Positions 1 to 9,069 of a DNA stretch of 64,000 bases are shown here, one piece after another. The stretch lies in the NCBI GenBank assembly GCA_049840875.1, contig JASGJE010000019.1:558001-622000 (forward strand). The letters run 5' to 3'. The number at the start of each line of letters is the position of its first letter. Within the stretch, counting starts at the first letter, position 1. This DNA comes from JAFDYH01 sp049840875 (GTDB taxonomy: Bacteria; Bacteroidota; Bacteroidia; Chitinophagales; Chitinophagaceae). The notes below the pieces were generated by a model, which saw only the letters and a program-made list of their open reading frames with translations, did not search any database and was not told where the DNA came from. A program made the position numbers and the translations under genes.

Positions 1-398
1 TATTCAGTACTATCTTCATCGGAATCCGGACCCTCATCGTAGGATCCAATCTTTTCTTTTAATAATTCCATACCCCTCTCGACATTCAATGCTGTGTGTA
101 CTCCCTTTAACTCAAGTCCCAGTTCTATCAATGTGATGGCGACCGCAGGCTGGATCCCTACGACAACAGTTTCGGCGTCCATTATTTTTGACATGCTGCC
201 AATATTCCCCAGTATTCTCCCCATAAAAGAATCCACGATGGTTAATCCTGATATATCGATTAAAACACCTTTTGCTTCTGTTTTATTTACCATCTGTGCA
301 AGGTCAGCCTCAAGATTGGTAGCGAGTTTATCGTAGAGATCAATCTGGATGGTAACCAGTAAGAATTTACCCATCCTTAAAATCGGAATTCTGTCCAT
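1..398 (-). CDS. rsbS: RsbS-like STAS-domain protein (stressosome), cut by the window edge
   Basis: Reading leftwards from an ATG at 398-396 the frame stays open for 132 codons to the window edge, so the stop is at or just beyond base 1. The product is a single STAS domain: starts MDRIPILRMGKFLL, with the core motif IDISGLTIVDSF near residues 47-58. In RsbS of Bacillus the serine in this loop is phosphorylated by the RsbT kinase; S57 sits in that position here. In the stressosome RsbS and RsbR form the core complex that holds RsbT until stress. The start lies 7 bases after the stop of the RsbR gene, so the two form one operon, and rsbT would be expected just outside the window. Bacillus RsbS is about 121 residues, so this gene is close to complete. 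Family assignment is firm; the actual output pathway in this organism cannot be seen. Confidence 0.85.
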   Translation of the reverse strand, partial: MDRIPILRMGKFLLVTIQIDLYDKLATNLEADLAQMVNKTEAKGVLIDISGLTIVDSFMGRILGNIGSMSKIMDAETVVVGIQPAVAITLIELGLELKGVHTALNVERGMELLKEKIGSYDEGPDSDEDSTE

Positions 399-405
399 AA
401 TCGAA

Positions 406-1263
406 TTAATCCGCTTTTTGAGTAATTACTTTTTTTACTTCCAGTTTTTTCATTGTAAATGCATATTTCAATGCACTGGCAAGGGTCGACTTGGTGATGA
501 TGTTGCTGAGATCTATCCCAAGATGAACGACGGTCTGCGCAATCTCCGGGCGGATACCGCTGATGATACAATCTGCACCCATGAGTCTTGTCGCCGTAAC
601 TGTTTTAATCAGGTGTTGCGCTACCAGCGAATCTACCGTCGGTACACCGGAAATATCCAGGATAGCCACCGAGCTCCCTGTTTCAACAATCTGCGTTAAT
701 AAACTTTCCATCACGACCTGCGTTCTTGCACTGTCCAGCGTGCCAATGATGGGTAAGGCGAGTATACCATCCCATACTTTTATAACCGGTGTGGAGATTT
801 CTGTTATTTCATCCGTCTGACGAAGAATGACTTCTTCACGTCCTTTGATAAATGTTTCAAAGGTTGTTACGCCAAAGCTGTCCATCAGTTTATTCATCTT
901 GAAGGTAGCTTCCACTAACTCATCTGGTGATGATTTCAATTCATTTTTCAAGGTACTTAACAAAGCATCTTTAAGGCTGAAAATATAAATACCTGTTTCC
1001 CTTGGAGAATAGCCCTGCCGCGCTCTTGAAATTGAAATACCTGCAAGGATTTCGTTGACCGGTTCGAAATCATCTGACCCCACCTCTCCAAAATTCTTAT
1101 CGTTCAATACTTTCAGGATAGTGTCCAGTAACTCCTGCGATTGTTCTCTCAGTTCTTCATTGCTCATCAGGTCTTCCCGTAAGCCAGCATCAGCAAGCTG
1201 GATCTTCATCCAGTCGGTGAGAATCTGTTCTTTCTTTGCTTTTAATAGTTTGATTACATTCAT
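406..1263 (-). CDS. rsbR: RsbR-like stressosome sensor (RsbRD N-terminal domain plus STAS)
   Basis: 285 residues. Residues 1 to about 150 are helical and match the RsbRD-type N-terminal sensory region (start MNVIKLLKAKKEQILTDWM). Residues about 157-275 are a STAS domain with ILDISGVPTVDSL at 201-213. S212 is at the position of the second RsbR phosphorylation site (T205 of Bacillus RsbRA), and the LPIIGTLDSART segment near 170-181 corresponds to the region of the first site; both statements are inference from alignment by eye. There is no membrane segment, so the protein should be cytoplasmic. It is followed directly by rsbS in the same direction. The start is an ATG with the typical N-terminus of the family. 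It could be any of the RsbRA-RD paralogues; the N-terminal helix bundle favours RsbRD. Confidence 0.85.
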   Translation of the reverse strand: MNVIKLLKAKKEQILTDWMKIQLADAGLREDLMSNEELREQSQELLDTILKVLNDKNFGEVGSDDFEPVNEILAGISISRARQGYSPRETGIYIFSLKDALLSTLKNELKSSPDELVEATFKMNKLMDSFGVTTFETFIKGREEVILRQTDEITEISTPVIKVWDGILALPIIGTLDSARTQVVMESLLTQIVETGSSVAILDISGVPTVDSLVAQHLIKTVTATRLMGADCIISGIRPEIAQTVVHLGIDLSNIITKSTLASALKYAFTMKKLEVKKVITQKAD

Positions 1264-1603
1264 ATCCGATAATTATAATAATTAAATATAAATTTTATTA
1301 TCGCAACAACTTGAAATAATAATAACACTGAAATTCACTACAGGAATTCCCTGACTACCGGCAGGATCAGAACGGGGATTACGACAGCGGCCGGTAGTGT
1401 AAGACGAATGGTGGGTTTAAAAATATCGAAAAATTTAATGCAATCTGGGAATTGAGATTTTTTTACCAACGATTAATAAATAAAGAACGATAAGAGGGAT
1501 AAAATCCATGACACAAAGAAAATGTTATACGTGGACGGCATGATATTATAATCCAGCATTTAAATTATACAGCTGAAATAATGTGGGGACTTAAAAAACA
1601 GTT
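1264..1603. other. Intergenic region with a 9-bp inverted repeat
   Basis: This stretch separates rsbR (leftward) from a small rightward gene and probably holds both promoters. ACTACCGGC at 1354-1362 and GCCGGTAGT at 1390-1398 form a perfect 9-bp inverted repeat with a 27-base loop. There is no T-run after it on either strand, so it does not look like a terminator. Nothing else is recognised. Confidence 0.4.
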
Positions 1604-1873
1604 ATGAAAGCAATCTTTATATTCCCGGATAACAGCAACTTTACCGTTGACCTGGATTGCATTCCGAGGCATAATGAAATTGTAGAACTGATGAACGTGA
1701 ATAGCGCTGAAATGTTTGCTTCACAAGAGGCGTTCAGCAATTTTAAAAAAGATCATCGGTCAAAAAACTGGAGAGTAAACGCAGTAACGTATCAGCTGTC
1801 TTTGGAAGATCGAACTACCGCTACTGTTCATTTAATTGAAAAGGAAGATACCGCTTCCTATTCTGTCTCATGA
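1604..1873 (+). CDS. Small hypothetical protein
   Basis: 89 residues beginning MKAIFIFPDNSNFTVDLDC. No signal peptide, membrane helix or recognised motif. The composition is soluble, with a mixed alpha/beta pattern (hydrophobic strand at 2-7, strand-like IPRHNEIVELM, then a helix, then YQLSLEDRTTATVHLIEK as two strands). It stands upstream of two single-domain response regulators in the same direction, about 130 bases from the first, so a role in the same signalling context is possible but only a guess. The ATG follows an AT-rich stretch, as usual in Bacteroidota. Confidence 0.6.
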   Translation: MKAIFIFPDNSNFTVDLDCIPRHNEIVELMNVNSAEMFASQEAFSNFKKDHRSKNWRVNAVTYQLSLEDRTTATVHLIEKEDTASYSVS

Positions 1874-2003
1874 ATTCTTATGAAGGCGTTCAATACAGGC
1901 AACCTGGTTTTTATAAAATTGGTATTTAGATTCGGTTCATAGGTTTACGAATGAACATCCTTGCGGCATTTGATTTGTAGTTGTTATCAGGACAAACCAG
2001 GCT

Positions 2004-2450
2004 ATGGCTAAAACTCTTTTAAGGATCGCGTTTGCAGATGATGATGCTGACGATCATTTACTATTTTATAAAGCAATTAAAACCTGTTATTTATCGCCCA
2101 TCATTGATTGTTTTTTTAATGCAGATGCAATGCTTGATAAGTTCCGGCGGGGAAATCCTGTTCCCCATATCATTTTCCTGGATAAGAATATGCCGGGGAA
2201 TTATAACTACGAATGTCTTGCAGCTATAAAAGGATCAGGCATCCTTTCGGCTGTGCCGGTAATTATCTATTCGACTTCTGATAATGCCGCAGAAATTGCA
2301 GAAGCAGACCAACTCGGCGCCGCTCATTTCATTACAAAACCCGTTCGGTTCCAGGATACGCTGACTATCCTTTGTAATACAATTCATCAATTTGTCCCGC
2401 ATGAACTTGCTGTTCGGTGTAACACGGCCGTTTCGCCGGTTTGTTGTTAA
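2004..2450 (+). CDS. Single-domain response regulator (receiver only)
   Basis: 148 residues made up almost entirely of a CheY-like receiver. The acidic pocket is in FADDDADD (residues 10-17), the phospho-acceptor is D60 in IIFLDKNMPG, the switch Ser/Thr is at 90-91 (IIYSTSD), and the conserved Lys is K112 (FITKPVRF). No output domain follows, so it should act by phosphotransfer or by binding a partner, as Rcp-type receivers do. A second receiver of the same type lies 140 bases downstream (2591-3001), so these look like a tandem duplicate; residues around the active site are shared, the rest has diverged. No cognate kinase lies next to them. Confidence 0.85.
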   Translation: MAKTLLRIAFADDDADDHLLFYKAIKTCYLSPIIDCFFNADAMLDKFRRGNPVPHIIFLDKNMPGNYNYECLAAIKGSGILSAVPVIIYSTSDNAAEIAEADQLGAAHFITKPVRFQDTLTILCNTIHQFVPHELAVRCNTAVSPVCC

Positions 2451-2590
2451 CGGATTGATTTCGAAAAACTACTGTTTCGTCTATTAAATTTCCCAAACAC
2501 CTGTTCACAAATGATAATTGAGAGACCCAACTCTCTGTCTGTCATGCTAAAAATAAATTGCATGGTGTTTGATATAAGATCATTATCACC

Positions 2591-3001
2591 ATGAATAACC
2601 CGATCCACCACATAGTTTATACGGATGATGATAGAGATGATCATAATTTTTTTTGCGCTGCGTTGAATCAGGTAAGGCCGGCTGCGAAACTCTCCCCGTT
2701 TTACCGTTGTGATGATCTTCTTGAATATTTAAAAGATCAGGCGACAGAACTACCGGATCTGATTTTCCTGGATCAGAATATGCTGGGCAATAGGGATAAC
2801 GAATGTCTGAAGGAAATAAAAACAATTTTAAGGGTGAAGGATATCCCTGTCATTTTATATACGACAGGTGCAAACCCAAAACTAGAAGGGTATGCACTCA
2901 GCTTAGGCGCATCGAAATATGTCGTAAAGCCCATTTATCACAATGACATAAAAGAAAACCTCGATTTGATATTGACAGGGTACGAACAGATAGAAAGTTG
3001 A
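2591..3001 (+). CDS. Single-domain response regulator (receiver only)
   Basis: 136 residues, receiver only. YTDDDRDDHNFF at 10-21 gives the acidic pocket, D61 in LIFLDQNMLG is the phospho-acceptor, T91-T92 the switch position and K113 in YVVKPIYH the conserved lysine. Compared with the neighbour at 2004-2450 the layout is identical, including the unusual DQNMLGN/DKNMPGN loop after the phospho-Asp, which points to a local duplication. It carries no DNA-binding or enzyme domain. It is transcribed toward a leftward gene (3104-3484); no clear terminator was found in the gap. Confidence 0.85.
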   Translation: MNNPIHHIVYTDDDRDDHNFFCAALNQVRPAAKLSPFYRCDDLLEYLKDQATELPDLIFLDQNMLGNRDNECLKEIKTILRVKDIPVILYTTGANPKLEGYALSLGASKYVVKPIYHNDIKENLDLILTGYEQIES

Positions 3002-3103
3002 CGGAAAAAAAATGAAAAGCTGCTGATAATTTTTGCAGCAGAAAGGAACTACGGCGAATAGTATCAAAAATGATCATAAAAATAGAAAACACATTCGTCC
3101 GCG

Positions 3104-3484
3104 TTAACCGTTTACCATCGGTGGAATTCCTGCCGCCAGTTTAACGGAATCTCCTGTATCGCCTTCTTTCATCTCTTTCATGATCGAAAAAAACTCCTGT
3201 GTAAATTCTGCAGGAATGAGTTCATCTGTGAATTTTTTTATTTCCTTCTCACTTCCCGACAAATCGAGAAATAATATGAGTTGATCGTAGGCTGATTGGA
3301 ACAGGTGATAACAAAAGTAAGTGCCGGCCAAAAAATAGGAAATTTGAAATGGCTGACTACCTTTATTCCAGGGCAGTTTCCGGTACCGGCGCAGCAGGCC
3401 AAGGTTATAATTTACTTTGTAGGTAGTGGTACAAATTCCTCCTTTCGCCTCTTCAATATAGTTGTCGATATAAAGTGTGTCCAT
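3104..3484 (-). CDS. Hypothetical protein
   Basis: 126 residues, MDTLYIDNYIEEAKGG at the N-terminus. The central part (YRKLPWNKGSQPFQISYFLAG) carries aromatic residues and the end reads KLAAGIPPMVNG. No signal peptide and no convincing membrane helix (FLAGTYFCYHLF is short and polar). The gene faces the receiver genes tail to tail and is divergent from the CRTAC1-type gene at 3567. I do not recognise the family. The coding call rests on a clean 126-codon frame with an ATG and on the absence of a better frame on the other strand. Confidence 0.55.
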   Translation of the reverse strand: MDTLYIDNYIEEAKGGICTTTYKVNYNLGLLRRYRKLPWNKGSQPFQISYFLAGTYFCYHLFQSAYDQLILFLDLSGSEKEIKKFTDELIPAEFTQEFFSIMKEMKEGDTGDSVKLAAGIPPMVNG

Positions 3485-3566
3485 TATCTTTTTTCACGAA
3501 TGCAATAGCACAGTCGGATAATTAAATTACAGAAACAAGAACAGAATTGTTTAAACAATCTTTCAA

Positions 3567-5594
3567 TTGTCAACGCTTATTCAAAAAATCAGGGAATTCC
3601 CTGAGCTATATTCCTGTTGCGGTTATGCGCTAGCCATCCTGGAAAAAATATTGCGGGAAACTTCGCTTGGGCAAATCGAGGAGCGAACCTTTATTATGAA
3701 AGATCTCGCGTTGGCCTACCTGAGATTAGGCGAGCGAAATAATTGTATTCACACCCATAATGCGGAGTCCTGCATTTTTCCAATAGCCGGCGCCGGAGTT
3801 TACAGCGACAAATCAGCATCACAGAAAGCAATTGCGCTATATAAGAAGCTGTTGCTTGAAAATCCCGGCGACGTCGAATCGAGATGGCTGATGAACATAG
3901 CGTATATGACCATCGGCGGATACCCGGCTGAACTACCAACCGGTCAGGCGTTGACGATTAAAAATAAAGATAGCGCCGGAATGGTGCAACCGTTTACAGA
4001 TGTCGCTGCAAATGTCGGTCTGAATATCAGGAACCAGGCGGGGGGAAGTATTGTGGATGACTTTAACAATGACGGCTATCTTGATATCATCACGAGCAGT
4101 TGGTCGCTTAAGGAGCCGATGCACTATTGCAGGAACAATAGGGACGGCACGTTTACAGACGTGTCGGATTCTTCCTGGCTGGGCTATTTAACTGGTGGTT
4201 TGAATATCACGCAAACTGATTATAATAACGATGGGTATAAAGATATTTTTGTTATGCGCGGTGGATGGAAAGGAAAGTACGGAAAAGAGCCGCATTCCTT
4301 GTTAAGAAATAATGGAGACGGCACCTTCACCGATGTAACAAAGGAAAGCGGTTTATTTTCTCTACGACCCACCCAAACAGCAACCTGGAATGATTTTAAT
4401 AACGATGGATGGCTCGATGTTTTTATAGGTAATGAAACAATTCCCGGGGGAGAAAAAAACGGTTGTGAACTCTTCATCAATAATAAAAACGGAACGTTTA
4501 CCGAAGCAGCCGCCATGGCCGGCTGTAATATTACTGATTATGTAAAAGGTGTTTCGTCAGGTGATTATGATAACGACGGCAGACCTGATATTTTCATTTC
4601 AACTATGACAGGAAATAAAATATTACTACGAAACAAGACGGATAAAAATGGAACTGTAAAATTTGAAGATGTTTCTCGCCAGGCAGGTTTAACCCGTAAT
4701 CGTACGCAAACCTTTCCGTGTTGGTTTTGGGATTATGATAACGATGGCTGGCTGGATATAACCGTGTGTGGCTATGAGTTTAATGAGTCCCTCGCGTATT
4801 ATGCTGGTGCAGAAGCTGTGCAATCTCCGGTTGGTAATTCCGGAAAAGTAATACTGTTCAGGAACAATCATGATGGGACATTTGAAGATATGACAGGCAA
4901 ATCAGGATTGGACGAGGTTGCTTTTGCGATGGGGGCAAATTTCGGAGATATGGACAATGATGGATATCTTGACTTTTACCTCGGCACCGGTAATCCTTCT
5001 TTTCAATCTCTTGTTCCCAATAAGTTGTTCAAAAATCTCGAAGGAAAAAAATTTATGGACATCACGACGGCAGCAAGAGTGGGCAATCTTCAGAAAGGCC
5101 ATGGAGTATCATTTGCGGACATAGATAATGACGGCAATGAAGATATTTATATCGATATGGGAGGTGCTTACGTTGGGGATGCATATGAAAACTCTTTGTA
5201 TTTAAACCCGGGCCACTCAAAAAATCATTGGTTGAACCTTCTGATCGAGGGAACAAGATCAAACAGGGCAGCAATCGGTGCGAGGATTAAAGTTAATTTC
5301 CGGGAAAATGGTAAAAGCCGGGCTGTTTACAGGGACATCAATTCAGGAGGCAGTTTTGGATCGAATCCGTTGCGCCAACACATCGGTATCGGGCAGGCAA
5401 CAGTGATTGATAGTATCGAGATAAAATGGCCGGTAACTGGTAAAATGCAGGTCTTGAAAACTATTCCTGCAGATCAGAACCTTAAAATCCGGGAAGAGGT
5501 GGATTCATTTACAATTTACAAGCTCAACGCTGTAGATTTAAGAGGCATACATTCCGGTCTCATCCCTTGTGCACCCGCAAGAAAACAGGGTTAG
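3567..5594 (+). CDS. CRTAC1-type FG-GAP/VCBS repeat protein with ASPIC/UnbV domain
   Basis: 675 residues if read from a TTG at 3567. Residues about 40-115 match the TPR-like lead segment of this family (ESCIFPI, ENPGDVESRWLMNIAYM). Then follow at least seven FG-GAP/VCBS calcium-binding style motifs: DFNNDGYLD, DYNNDGYKD, DFNNDGWLD, DYDNDGRPD, DYDNDGWLD, DMDNDGYLD, DIDNDGNED. The C-terminal part is an ASPIC/UnbV domain (NRAAIGARIKV, INSGGSFGSNP, HIGIG). Such proteins are normally exported, but here no signal peptide can be found: a stop codon (TAA at 3552) blocks the frame upstream, and the first ATG is only at 3696. The 5' end may therefore be lost, or the gene begins at TTG and the product stays inside the cell. 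Function in this family is not established; carbohydrate or surface binding is usually assumed. Confidence 0.85.
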   Translation: MSTLIQKIREFPELYSCCGYALAILEKILRETSLGQIEERTFIMKDLALAYLRLGERNNCIHTHNAESCIFPIAGAGVYSDKSASQKAIALYKKLLLENPGDVESRWLMNIAYMTIGGYPAELPTGQALTIKNKDSAGMVQPFTDVAANVGLNIRNQAGGSIVDDFNNDGYLDIITSSWSLKEPMHYCRNNRDGTFTDVSDSSWLGYLTGGLNITQTDYNNDGYKDIFVMRGGWKGKYGKEPHSLLRNNGDGTFTDVTKESGLFSLRPTQTATWNDFNNDGWLDVFIGNETIPGGEKNGCELFINNKNGTFTEAAAMAGCNITDYVKGVSSGDYDNDGRPDIFISTMTGNKILLRNKTDKNGTVKFEDVSRQAGLTRNRTQTFPCWFWDYDNDGWLDITVCGYEFNESLAYYAGAEAVQSPVGNSGKVILFRNNHDGTFEDMTGKSGLDEVAFAMGANFGDMDNDGYLDFYLGTGNPSFQSLVPNKLFKNLEGKKFMDITTAARVGNLQKGHGVSFADIDNDGNEDIYIDMGGAYVGDAYENSLYLNPGHSKNHWLNLLIEGTRSNRAAIGARIKVNFRENGKSRAVYRDINSGGSFGSNPLRQHIGIGQATVIDSIEIKWPVTGKMQVLKTIPADQNLKIREEVDSFTIYKLNAVDLRGIHSGLIPCAPARKQG

Positions 5595-5829
5595 CGATAA
5601 GGATGCGGAGATGGATAAGGAGATGGATAAGGAGACCATTGCGCAAATAGCCTACCGTTGAAAAAGCAGGCTGCGGTCGGAGTCGGTAAATGAATCTTTC
5701 CATGGTTGCCCGGATACTTACATAAGTCAACTGCACGGTCTTAACCAGGTCAGCAGAAGTAAACAATGGCCGGGAATACGCTGGCTGCTAATCTATAAAC
5801 CATATAAATTTTAAACTAAACTACTCGTT

Positions 5830-6774
5830 ATGATTTGTAATCGTAGAAACTGCACCAGCTTTTTGTCTTCATTGATAGTGATGTTAATGCTGTCCCTAAC
5901 TTCAATCGCGCAGGACGGAACCATCTATCCGCTCAATGCGCCGGCTGAACCCAATGCCATACCGTTAGGCACAGGAGGAGTGAATAACCAACCGGCGGCA
6001 GAGAGCTGGTTTCGTCAATGGGGTGACCCGATGGCAAGAAACATTACTAAAGCAACCCTGACACCATTCCTTCCTAAGCCAGGCAAGGCGAACGGAGCTG
6101 CAGTGATCGTGGCGCCCGGTGGCGGCTTTCGCTGGCTATCGATGGGCAATGAAGGTTGGGAAGTAGCACAGGCGCTCGCAGACAAAGGAATTGCCGCCTT
6201 TGTGCTTAAGTATCGCCTCTATCCGACTGCGGAATCGCTCGATAGTTTCAAGGCATTTATGAGCCCGCCATTCCCGAGACCTTCCGGCAATCCTGATTCC
6301 TCCAAAACGCCAACACGTCCTGGTCCTCCAACGATGGATTTGTCGAACCAACTGGCAGATGCAGAGGCGGCGTACGCGATGATTGTGAAACGCGCCAAAG
6401 AATGGGGCGTTGATACCAGCAGTATAGGCATGATCGGCTTTTCGGCGGGAGCTGGTCTCACGATGCATGCTACACTACATTCAACGAAAATGAAGCTGGC
6501 CTTTATCGGCCCGATCTATGGCGGTATGGGCCCGGTAGAAGTGCCAAAGAATGCGCCCCCGATGTTTAATGTTATAGCTTCCGATGACTTTTTGTTCGGT
6601 GGACAGTTTGGTGTGATTGAATCCTGGTTCAAAGCTGGTATACCGGTAGAGTTTCACCTTTACCAGAATGGTGGCCATGGTTTCGGGCTTGGCAATCCCG
6701 ATAGAACAAGCAATCGATGGTTTGATACGTTTGTTTACTGGCTGGAAGTCAATCACTTTCTGAAGGCAGGATAA
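5830..6774 (+). CDS. Secreted alpha/beta hydrolase, acetyl xylan esterase / BD-FAE type
   Basis: 314 residues. A signal peptide covers about residues 1-28 (hydrophobic SSLIVMLMLSL, then SIAQ). The catalytic serine is S205 in GFSAG; the oxyanion-hole segment is VAPGGGFRWLS at 94-104; the likely acid is D252 or D253 (ASDDFLF) and the base H283 (NGGHGFG). This arrangement is that of the small secreted acetyl esterases and BD-FAE-like enzymes of Bacteroidota that remove acetyl or feruloyl groups from plant polysaccharides. A proline-rich insert (residues about 145-168) precedes the helix before the nucleophile. No polysaccharide-utilisation genes lie next to it, so the substrate is open. Confidence 0.85.
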   Translation: MICNRRNCTSFLSSLIVMLMLSLTSIAQDGTIYPLNAPAEPNAIPLGTGGVNNQPAAESWFRQWGDPMARNITKATLTPFLPKPGKANGAAVIVAPGGGFRWLSMGNEGWEVAQALADKGIAAFVLKYRLYPTAESLDSFKAFMSPPFPRPSGNPDSSKTPTRPGPPTMDLSNQLADAEAAYAMIVKRAKEWGVDTSSIGMIGFSAGAGLTMHATLHSTKMKLAFIGPIYGGMGPVEVPKNAPPMFNVIASDDFLFGGQFGVIESWFKAGIPVEFHLYQNGGHGFGLGNPDRTSNRWFDTFVYWLEVNHFLKAG

Positions 6775-7063
6775 TCACAACGATAAATTTTACACTTAGC
6801 GGTGACTGTTATCTAAAAAAAATCTATCCGGTAAAGGTTGAAATTTTGGAAATATCGTGAGAAAGATGATTACGGTTTGTTGATGTATGACATACCTCTG
6901 TAGCAGTTAATCATTTCTGCAATTACAATTCAGGAAAAATAGTCATCGCAGATTTTCTTGCATCAGGGGCAGGGTACTCGGGAAGAACAAGGGTGATATT
7001 AGTATGTATTTCATAACTGCTGAACTGAACTAATAAAGAGGTTGTCACAATAATTTATTATTG

Positions 7064-7597
7064 ATGCCACGGAGTAAAAAAGCAGGCAGGAGAATTTACC
7101 TGCTTTTCTGGAATACGTTTGATAGGTTGACGGAGGATGCATTTGTTGTAGATAACATAGTAAATGCAGTGTACAAGAACAGAAAATTTTATTTTATCTC
7201 CTATCCGAATGCTAATAAGATATTCAGTCTCGCCAGTTATTATAAGGAGGCTACCAATGCGGAGTTAACATTGTTCGGAGCTCATGTAAATGTTTCAGTA
7301 AAAAATATGGACTGGTTTTTACAAAACGCTAATACTGTTGTACGAAAACATATTACGCTCGTCCAAAAAAGTAAAATATTAGACGGGGCAGACACAAAAA
7401 AAATAAAAAAGAGCGCGAAAAAATTTAGAATCAAAATCGAATTGAACGATGATGGGAAAATTATATTTCCTGAAGATAAGAAGGCCTGTAAAGACATTCT
7501 TTTTTATTTAAATGAACAATATTACGAAGGACCTATTACTAAAAAACAATACCAGACGAATTCGAAAAGGTCACTTCCGAAGACTGCGGATGAGTAG
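7064..7597 (+). CDS. DUF4868 / KwaB-like protein (short, C-terminal part of the family)
   Basis: 177 residues from the ATG at 7064 (a TTG three bases upstream is also possible). The pattern is that of the conserved C-terminal half of Kiwa KwaB (DUF4868) as I remember it: a strand plus FSLASYYKEATNAEL helix, a helical middle ending RKHITLVQKSKIL, a FRIKIELNDDGKIIF strand pair, and the terminal segment LNEQYYEGPITKKQYQTNSK. KwaB binds DNA-end machinery in the Kiwa anti-phage system and is usually about 300 residues, so an N-terminal half is missing here. No KwaA (four-helix membrane protein) is adjacent; instead two small membrane proteins and a YbjQ/zinc-ribbon protein follow at 22 to 71 base spacing in the same direction. 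The family call is by eye and needs profile comparison. Confidence 0.45.
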   Translation: MPRSKKAGRRIYLLFWNTFDRLTEDAFVVDNIVNAVYKNRKFYFISYPNANKIFSLASYYKEATNAELTLFGAHVNVSVKNMDWFLQNANTVVRKHITLVQKSKILDGADTKKIKKSAKKFRIKIELNDDGKIIFPEDKKACKDILFYLNEQYYEGPITKKQYQTNSKRSLPKTADE

Positions 7598-7618
7598 CGA
7601 AATTGCAAACTAATTTTT

Positions 7619-7861
7619 ATGAATAAAAATTCAATTATAGGTATCCTCATCACAGCCATTATTTTAACAGGGCTGATAATAGTTATGAAAAATCATAAAA
7701 GTGAAAAGGAAAGACTGGATGATTACAGATTTACGAAAACTATGTATGAGTTAACACGGGAAAACATCAGACTTGATAAAGAAATCCATGGCCATGCGAA
7801 AGCAGAAGATTTGTTGAGGTGGGATAGTCTTGAGTTTGAATTGATGAAATACCAGCAATAA
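7619..7861 (+). CDS. Small single-pass membrane protein
   Basis: 80 residues. One hydrophobic helix at about residues 5-22 (IIGILITAIILTGLIIVM) followed by a charged, helical tail rich in E, K and D that probably forms a coiled coil on the cytoplasmic or periplasmic side. The short N-terminus MNKNS and lysine after the helix suggest an N-out or signal-anchor layout. It lies 21 bases after the KwaB-like gene and 39 bases before the YbjQ-like gene, so co-transcription is likely. No family is recognised. Confidence 0.6.
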   Translation: MNKNSIIGILITAIILTGLIIVMKNHKSEKERLDDYRFTKTMYELTRENIRLDKEIHGHAKAEDLLRWDSLEFELMKYQQ

Positions 7862-7900
7862 AAAATAAATTCGTCACTTCTTTCATCTTAATTCATCACC

Positions 7901-8998
7901 ATGGCAAATCCGAAAGATGTATTAGTTGTAACCACTTCATCGCTGCAAGGGATTACGATCAAAAAATATCTCAGACCGATCTCAGCACATATTGTCGCCG
8001 GTACCAATTTATTCAGTGATTTCCTTGGCGGCATGACTGATATTTTCGGGGGGCGATCGCAAACCTATCAAAAACAACTGACCTCCTTATATAATGAAGC
8101 AATACAGCGAATAAAGTTTGAAGCCTACGAGATCGGGGCTAATTGTATTGTCGGTCTGAATATCGACATGGATGAAATCTCTGGTAAGGGTAAATCTATG
8201 TTTATGCTGACAGCTGTCGGGACTGCAGTAGTAACAGAGAGCAATGCCGCGCTGAGAGATCCTTCTCTGAATCGTGATGAAAAATTTGAGAACGTCAGTG
8301 TCGACCGGGTGAATATTCTCAGTAGAGAAAAATATCTTATAAAAAATGCAGACGCGGGTATTTTAAAAATGACGGATGATACCTGGAGCTTCATCAGCAC
8401 TAACCAGGTCCATGAACTGTTCCCCTTTGTTTTAAAACAATATGTAACTGCCCTGGAACATGCACAGGTTAATCCTGAATCCCCTGATAATTTTTATAAA
8501 CTGTTTGCCGGTTATATTGACTCCCTGCGGGAGAATAAAAAAAAGGACTTGTTATATAGCACTATCATGAACGATATGAATGAGCAGCTGGCCATAAAAT
8601 TATGTACCGTTATAAAAGAACTTAACCTGTTTGATGCCGAACGAATCATGGCTTTGCTAAAAGCTGACAACTTTAAAGCGCAAAAAAGAGGACTGCGGGT
8701 TGTTACCGCCGACAAATCCTTTTACAATAAAGAAGACTTAACCGAACTACAATCCATTGCTGATTCCATTGCCACAATTTTCACAGAACGCGGCGTGCGC
8801 TCAACAAAAAAGCAGTTGCTTTCATCCAAAGAAAAAGAAGTATGGACCTGCGAATGCGGAAAGACTAATGATAGTGGTGCTTACTGCAATGGATGCCGGC
8901 AGGATATCTATGGTTTTAAGGAAAATGAGCCCAAGCCAGGAGAAGTCATTGCTGCATTAGAGCAAAAAATCGAGTTAATATCGGAATTTGTAGCGTGA
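7901..8998 (+). CDS. YbjQ-family (DUF74) domain protein with C-terminal zinc ribbon
   Basis: 365 residues. Residues 5 to about 112 match the YbjQ/DUF74 fold: TSSLQGITIKKYL, then IVAGTN, DIFGGRSQTYQKQL, the helix ending AYEIGANCIVGL and the last strand MFMLTAVGTAVV. The middle (about 130-310) is helical without a recognised family. Near residues 317-342 the motif WTCECGKTND then YCNGC gives a four-cysteine zinc ribbon (CxC-x10-CxxC spacing as seen). YbjQ proteins form pentamer or decamer rings of unknown role. The fusion with a long helical region and zinc ribbon is unusual; the neighbours are a KwaB-like protein and two tiny membrane proteins. No signal peptide, so cytoplasmic. Confidence 0.8.
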   Translation: MANPKDVLVVTTSSLQGITIKKYLRPISAHIVAGTNLFSDFLGGMTDIFGGRSQTYQKQLTSLYNEAIQRIKFEAYEIGANCIVGLNIDMDEISGKGKSMFMLTAVGTAVVTESNAALRDPSLNRDEKFENVSVDRVNILSREKYLIKNADAGILKMTDDTWSFISTNQVHELFPFVLKQYVTALEHAQVNPESPDNFYKLFAGYIDSLRENKKKDLLYSTIMNDMNEQLAIKLCTVIKELNLFDAERIMALLKADNFKAQKRGLRVVTADKSFYNKEDLTELQSIADSIATIFTERGVRSTKKQLLSSKEKEVWTCECGKTNDSGAYCNGCRQDIYGFKENEPKPGEVIAALEQKIELISEFVA

Positions 8999-9069
8999 CG
9001 GATTAAGCGGATTTCCGAGTATACTTCTTACGCCAAGAATTACATCTAATTTATAAACTGTTATTATAT

